Below, one piece after another: positions 6,758-9,428 of a stretch of DNA of 9,428 nucleotides. The stretch lies in assembly GCA_028277295.1 (NCBI GenBank), contig JANQGN010000717.1:1-9428 (forward strand). The letters run 5' to 3'. The number at the start of each line of letters is the position of its first letter. Position 1 is the stretch's first letter. The DNA is from Rhodospira sp. GTDB taxonomy: Bacteria > Pseudomonadota > Alphaproteobacteria > Rhodospirillales > Rhodospirillaceae. Below the pieces are notes generated by a model that was not told where the DNA came from, made no database searches, and saw nothing but the letters and a program-made list of their open reading frames with translations. The position numbers and the translations under genes are program-made.

Positions 6758-7794
6758 GCCCTCCCCTGCCCTCCTCCTCGCCCTCTTCCGTCTCGGGCGC
6801 CGCGTCCGCCGCCGCCGATCCCGCCGTCTTGCTGGCCCGCATTCCAGTGCTGCGGGGACTCGATCCGGCGGCCTTCACCGTGACCCCGGTGCCCGACACC
6901 GCGCCGGCTTCGGACCCCCTGGTGGTGATCGAGGGCCTGGGCGAAGCCCTGGTGGCCCGCCTGCCCGCGCCCGCCGCCGATCCGGCGGCGCTGGCGGGGC
7001 GGCGCGCCGAGGCCGAGGCCCTGGCCTTGGCCGGCCGGCTGGGGCTGGCGCCGCCGACCGTGGTCTACGATCCCGAGGACGGCTTCTGGGTCATGCTGGC
7101 GCTGTCCGGGGCGCGCCTGGACGACAGGACCCCACCGCGTGGAGCACAGCTGACCAAGATGGCGACGGCGCTGCGCCGGCTGCACGTCAGCGGGATGACC
7201 CTGTCCCCGCGCCGGGATCCGTTCGAGGCGCTGCGGATCAGCGGTGAGTGCATTCGCCATGCCCCGCCCAGCCTGCCGGCCGACGGACTGCATGCGATCA
7301 CCGATGTCGCCCGCGAGTGCCGGGTGGCGCTGATCGGCACCACGCCCGATCCGGTGCCCTGCCTGAACGCGCCGTGGCCATGGGTTTACCTGGATACGGG
7401 GACACGGGTGCTGCTGCTGGACTGGCGGGCGGCGGCCATGGGCGATCCGCATCACGAGCTGGCCTGCCTGTGTGAGACCCAGGGTCTGGACGCCGAGCGG
7501 GAGCGGCGCCTGCTGCGCGCCTACATCGGCGCCGACCAGGGGCGTGGCCAGGATCGGGTGCGGGTGTTCCGACTGCTGGCCGCCCATGCCAGGCTGATGG
7601 ACGGGCTCGCCAGCGGGACGGCCGACGGAACCGATGACGGGCCGGCGCCGCGCGCCCGTCTCGCCGACCTGATGAGTCGCTGCCGGGCGATCATCGAAAG
7701 CTCCGCCTGGAACCAGTCCATGGAGCGCCTGTCGGCGCGCGCCAGCCTGTCGCCGACGCAAATGGGGCCCGCCGGCGCCGAGCAACGTCCGTGA
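6754..7794 (+). CDS. Choline-kinase/APH-like protein with degenerate catalytic loop (probable pseudokinase)
   Basis: A 346-residue protein read from an ATG overlapping the stop of the TPR gene, so translation is probably coupled. The pattern matches LicA/choline kinase-type phosphotransferases: ALVARLP then RRAEAEALALAGRLGLAPP (N-lobe helix, 83-101), a VVYDPEDGFWVM strand, LRRLH (140-144), and LLLDWRAAAMGDPHHELACL (220-239), which corresponds to the family's IDWEYAGMGDPxFDLA. The catalytic loop, normally CHNDLLPENF, reads CLNAPWPWVY (203-212): His, the catalytic Asp and the metal-binding Asn are replaced by Leu, Ala and Val, while the second metal Asp survives as D223. Ordinary kinase activity is therefore unlikely. 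The frame is open and the codon use normal, so this is a gene under selection rather than decay. A Ser/Pro/Ala-rich 25-residue start and a roughly 30-residue tail look disordered. Binding of a nucleotide, choline-like or sugar ligand, or regulation of the partner, is inferred. Confidence 0.75.
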   Translation: MSPPLPSSSPSSVSGAASAAADPAVLLARIPVLRGLDPAAFTVTPVPDTAPASDPLVVIEGLGEALVARLPAPAADPAALAGRRAEAEALALAGRLGLAPPTVVYDPEDGFWVMLALSGARLDDRTPPRGAQLTKMATALRRLHVSGMTLSPRRDPFEALRISGECIRHAPPSLPADGLHAITDVARECRVALIGTTPDPVPCLNAPWPWVYLDTGTRVLLLDWRAAAMGDPHHELACLCETQGLDAERERRLLRAYIGADQGRGQDRVRVFRLLAAHARLMDGLASGTADGTDDGPAPRARLADLMSRCRAIIESSAWNQSMERLSARASLSPTQMGPAGAEQRP

Positions 7795-7834
7795 GGCAGG
7801 GGGAGTCGGCGGCCGTGCCCCCCTCCCCCCTGCC
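7795..7834 (+). terminator. GC-rich hairpin immediately after the kinase-like gene
   Basis: GGCAGGGGGAG (7795-7805) pairs with CTCCCCCCTGCC (7823-7834) with a single bulged C, beginning at the first base after the stop codon. The loop is 17 bases. There is no T-tract, so it is a weak or factor-assisted terminator, or an mRNA 3' end stabiliser. Confidence 0.4.
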
Positions 7835-7933
7835 CCCCTGTCCATGAACCACCACGGCGGGGCCGCAGATCGGCCACCTTTCCCGGGCATGACTCGTCCC
7901 ATCGGTCATCGCGCATGACCATCGCCGTCCGTG

Positions 7934-7955
7934 GCCGGTCCGATCAGGGACCGGC
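7934..7955 (+). promoter_or_regulatory. Perfect 8 bp stem-loop in the leader of the secreted-protein gene
   Basis: GCCGGTCC (7934-7941) and GGACCGGC (7948-7955) are perfect complements around GATCAG. The hairpin ends 16 bases before the strong GGGAGG at 7971-7976, so it could be a protein-binding dyad or a leader structure affecting translation. Confidence 0.45.
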
Positions 7956-7981
7956 GGGACCCGCGCCCTTGGGAGGATGCC

Positions 7982-8380
7982 ATGTTCCGAGTCCTCGCCA
8001 CCGCCGGTCTGGCTTTTGGCCTGCTGGCGGCCGCCCCTGTCCCCGCCGCGGCCGCGCCGCTGGAGTACACCGGCACCTGGACCATGAACGCCAACGGCCG
8101 CCTCTATACCCTGGAGGTCGAGAAGCGCGGCCGCGCCATCCGCGGGGTGATGCGTCCACGGGGCGCCGGCGGCCGGGTGACGCGCATCACCGGAACCGTG
8201 GGCCGGGATGGTGCCATCGAGTTCGTGCGGGACACCGGGCCGCGTGGTCCCGATGCCGGCGACGAGGTGTTCACCGGCTTCCTGATGAATGGGGGCTACC
8301 AGGCGCGGGCGATGGCCGGTACATACGCGGCCAGCCGCCGGGGACCGGCGCGCTTCGGCTGGTATGCCGAGCGGCGGTAA
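7982..8380 (+). CDS. Small secreted beta-rich protein of unknown function
   Basis: A 132-residue precursor. Residues 1-25 form a Sec signal peptide: FR at the N-terminus, a hydrophobic core of Leu/Ala, and an AAAA-P cleavage region, giving a mature exported protein of about 107 residues. There is no lipobox and no cysteine. The mature chain has repeated short strand motifs typical of small beta-barrel-like exported proteins: YTGTWTMNANGRLYTLEVEK, RAIRGVMRP, RITGTVGRDGAIEFVRD, VFTGFLMNGG, MAGTYA and a closing RFGWYAERR. I do not recognise a named family. The start is fixed by GGGAGG five to six bases upstream and by the signal peptide; extension to an upstream GTG would bury the signal. It has its own leader and is followed by a hairpin, so it is probably a separate unit. 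Confidence 0.83.
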   Translation: MFRVLATAGLAFGLLAAAPVPAAAAPLEYTGTWTMNANGRLYTLEVEKRGRAIRGVMRPRGAGGRVTRITGTVGRDGAIEFVRDTGPRGPDAGDEVFTGFLMNGGYQARAMAGTYAASRRGPARFGWYAERR

Positions 8381-8386
8381 CACCGG

Positions 8387-8413
8387 CGGCGGACGCGGCT
8401 GGCGCATCCGCCG
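8387..8413 (+). terminator. Hairpin just downstream of the secreted-protein gene
   Basis: CGGCGGA (8387-8393) pairs with TCCGCCG (8407-8413), and after a C-A mismatch an inner GCG/CGC extends the stem. It begins seven bases after the stop codon. There is no T-tract, so terminator function is uncertain. Confidence 0.4.
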
Positions 8414-8443
8414 GGAGTACGGCTGATCGGGGGGGTGACCGGA

Positions 8444-8482
8444 GGGACGGGCGGGCGATACAGTGACGGCGTCGCCCGTCCC
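8444..8482. promoter_or_regulatory. Perfect 10 bp inverted repeat upstream of the transaminase gene
   Basis: GGGACGGGCG (8444-8453) and CGCCCGTCCC (8473-8482) are exact complements separated by 19 bases, 50 bases ahead of the ATG at 8533. It may be an operator dyad, a leader hairpin or a terminator of upstream transcription. No clear promoter hexamers accompany it. Confidence 0.45.
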
Positions 8483-8484
8483 GG

Positions 8485-8514
8485 CCCCAACCCGCCCCAA
8501 CCCGCCCTAACCCG
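8485..8514. repeat. Three tandem copies of a 10 bp unit
   Basis: CCCCAACCCG occurs at 8485-8494 and 8495-8504, and with one C-to-T change at 8505-8514. The array abuts the GAGGAG ribosome-binding sequence of the transaminase gene. It is C-rich and purine-poor, so it is likely unstructured leader sequence or a slippage product. Confidence 0.88.
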
Positions 8515-8532
8515 CGAGGAGCATCCGCCGCC

Positions 8533-9428
8533 ATGACCCTCGACGTCACCGCGCCCGTGGTGAACGATCTTGATGCCTTCTGGATGCCGTTCACCGCCAA
8601 TCGTCAGTTCAAGCGCGCCCCGCGCCTTCTGGTCTCGGCCCAGGGGATGCATTACACCAGCCAGGACGGCCGCCAGATCCTGGACGGCACCGCCGGTCTG
8701 TGGTGCGTCAACGCGGGGCACGGCCGGCGGGAGATCGTCGAGGCCATCCGCGCCATGGCCGGCCGGCTGGACTATGCCCCGCCCTTCCAGATGGGCCACC
8801 CCCTGGCCTTCGACCTGGCGGCGCGCCTGGTGTCCATCATGCCGCCGGGCATCGACCACGTGTTCTTCAGCAACTCTGGATCGGAAGCGGTGGAGACGGC
8901 GCTCAAGATCGCGCTGGCCTATCACCGGGCGCGTGGTGATGCCGGCCGCACCCGTCTGATCGGTCGCGAGCGGGCCTATCACGGCGTCAATTTCGGTGGC
9001 GTTTCGGTGGGCGGCATGGTCAACAACCGCCGTCCCTTCGGCGCCTTGCTGAGCGGCGTGGACCACTTGCCCCACACCCACCTGCCGGCGGCCAACGCCT
9101 TCACGCGCGGCCAGCCCGAACGCGGCGCCCACCTGGCCGACGAGCTGGAGCGGCTGGTGGCGCTGCACGGGGCCGAGACCATCGCCGCGGTGATCGTCGA
9201 GCCCATGTCCGGGTCCGCCGGGGTCCTGCTGCCCCCCAAGGGCTATCTGGAGCGGCTGCGCGAGATCACCGCCCGGCACGGCATCCTGCTGATCTTCGAC
9301 GAGGTGATCACCGCGTTCGGTCGCCTGGGCAGCGCCAGCGCCGCCGAGCACTTCGGCGTGACCCCCGACATCATCACCACCGCCAAGGCCATCGCCAACG
9401 CCGCCGTGCCCCTGGGGGCGACCTTCGT
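8533..9428 (+). CDS. Omega-amino acid (beta-alanine)-pyruvate transaminase, class III PLP enzyme (3' end beyond window)
   Basis: 298 complete codons are visible of a protein usually about 440-450 residues long. It closely follows the Pseudomonas putida omega-amino acid:pyruvate aminotransferase and the BauA-type beta-alanine-pyruvate transaminase pattern. Seen are FWMPFTANRQF (16-26), AGLWCVNAGHGRREI, LDYAPPFQMGHPLAF, phosphate-binding SNSGSEA (S115-G116-S117), YHGVNFGG with stacking Y149, VDHLPHTHLP, AAVIVEPMSGSAGVLLPPKG, pyridine-nitrogen D256 in FDEVITAFGR, and PLP lysine K285 in TTAKAIANAAVPLG. It should transfer amino groups from beta-alanine or another omega-amino acid to pyruvate, yielding alanine and malonate semialdehyde, in the cytosol. 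A dehydrogenase partner (malonate semialdehyde dehydrogenase) is often adjacent but would lie outside the window. GAGGAG (8516-8521) stands 11 bases before the ATG, slightly far. Substrate preference cannot be settled from sequence. Confidence 0.9.
   Translation, partial: MTLDVTAPVVNDLDAFWMPFTANRQFKRAPRLLVSAQGMHYTSQDGRQILDGTAGLWCVNAGHGRREIVEAIRAMAGRLDYAPPFQMGHPLAFDLAARLVSIMPPGIDHVFFSNSGSEAVETALKIALAYHRARGDAGRTRLIGRERAYHGVNFGGVSVGGMVNNRRPFGALLSGVDHLPHTHLPAANAFTRGQPERGAHLADELERLVALHGAETIAAVIVEPMSGSAGVLLPPKGYLERLREITARHGILLIFDEVITAFGRLGSASAAEHFGVTPDIITTAKAIANAAVPLGATF

Noticed and set aside
6208..7902. 564-codon minus-strand reading frame opposite the TPR and kinase-like genes
   Set aside because: High GC content keeps antisense frames open; the product is low-complexity Arg/Gly/Gln and conflicts with two well-supported plus-strand genes.
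8485..8514. Tandem repeats considered as a CRISPR remnant
   Set aside because: Units are only 10 bp, directly abutting and without spacers; no cas genes are present. The same applies to 971-1003.
8296..9351. 351-codon minus-strand reading frame opposite the transaminase
   Set aside because: It is antisense to a clear class III aminotransferase, and its translation is a Gly/Gln/His-rich shadow.

Overview
The window is strongly GC-rich chromosomal DNA with GC-ending codons throughout its genes. Several proteins look like those of Rhodospirillales-type alphaproteobacteria: a DUF6489-like small protein, a multi-domain class III cyclase of the alphaproteobacterial style, and a TPR-glycosyltransferase. 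I did not identify a species. No phage genes, transposase, CRISPR array, rRNA or tRNA were seen.

Layout. (1) 1-815, minus strand: the N-terminal part of a YyaL/DUF255 thioredoxin-domain protein, cut by the window edge. (2) 816-1024: a divergent intergenic region holding a perfect 3 x 11 bp tandem repeat. (3) 1025-1294, plus: a small DUF6489-like protein. (4) 1355-3913, minus and convergent with the previous gene: an 852-residue membrane-anchored class III adenylate cyclase. A Lys/Glu-rich helix in its middle is encoded by a strikingly AT-rich, almost pure-pyrimidine tract. (5) 3914-4582: a roughly 670 bp gene-free region with at least three substantial inverted-repeat structures and a likely promoter for the next gene. 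(6) 4583-6757 and 6754-7794, plus: two translationally coupled genes, a TPR protein with a glycosyltransferase-9-like C-terminal domain and a choline-kinase/APH-like protein whose catalytic loop is destroyed. (7) 7982-8380, plus: a small secreted protein of unknown role. (8) 8533 to the window end, plus: an omega-amino acid (beta-alanine) pyruvate transaminase, cut after its PLP lysine.

How the parts relate. The cyclase probably makes cAMP at the inner membrane; no effector lies in this window. The TPR/glycosyltransferase-like protein and the kinase-like protein share an ATGA stop/start overlap and so are probably made together. Both have altered active-site motifs, which points to a binding, scaffolding or regulatory pair rather than two ordinary enzymes. 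The remaining genes look like independent housekeeping or accessory units. The least ordinary items are the coupled degenerate pair, the AT-rich coiled-helix insert in the cyclase, and the structured intergenic region 4280-4500.
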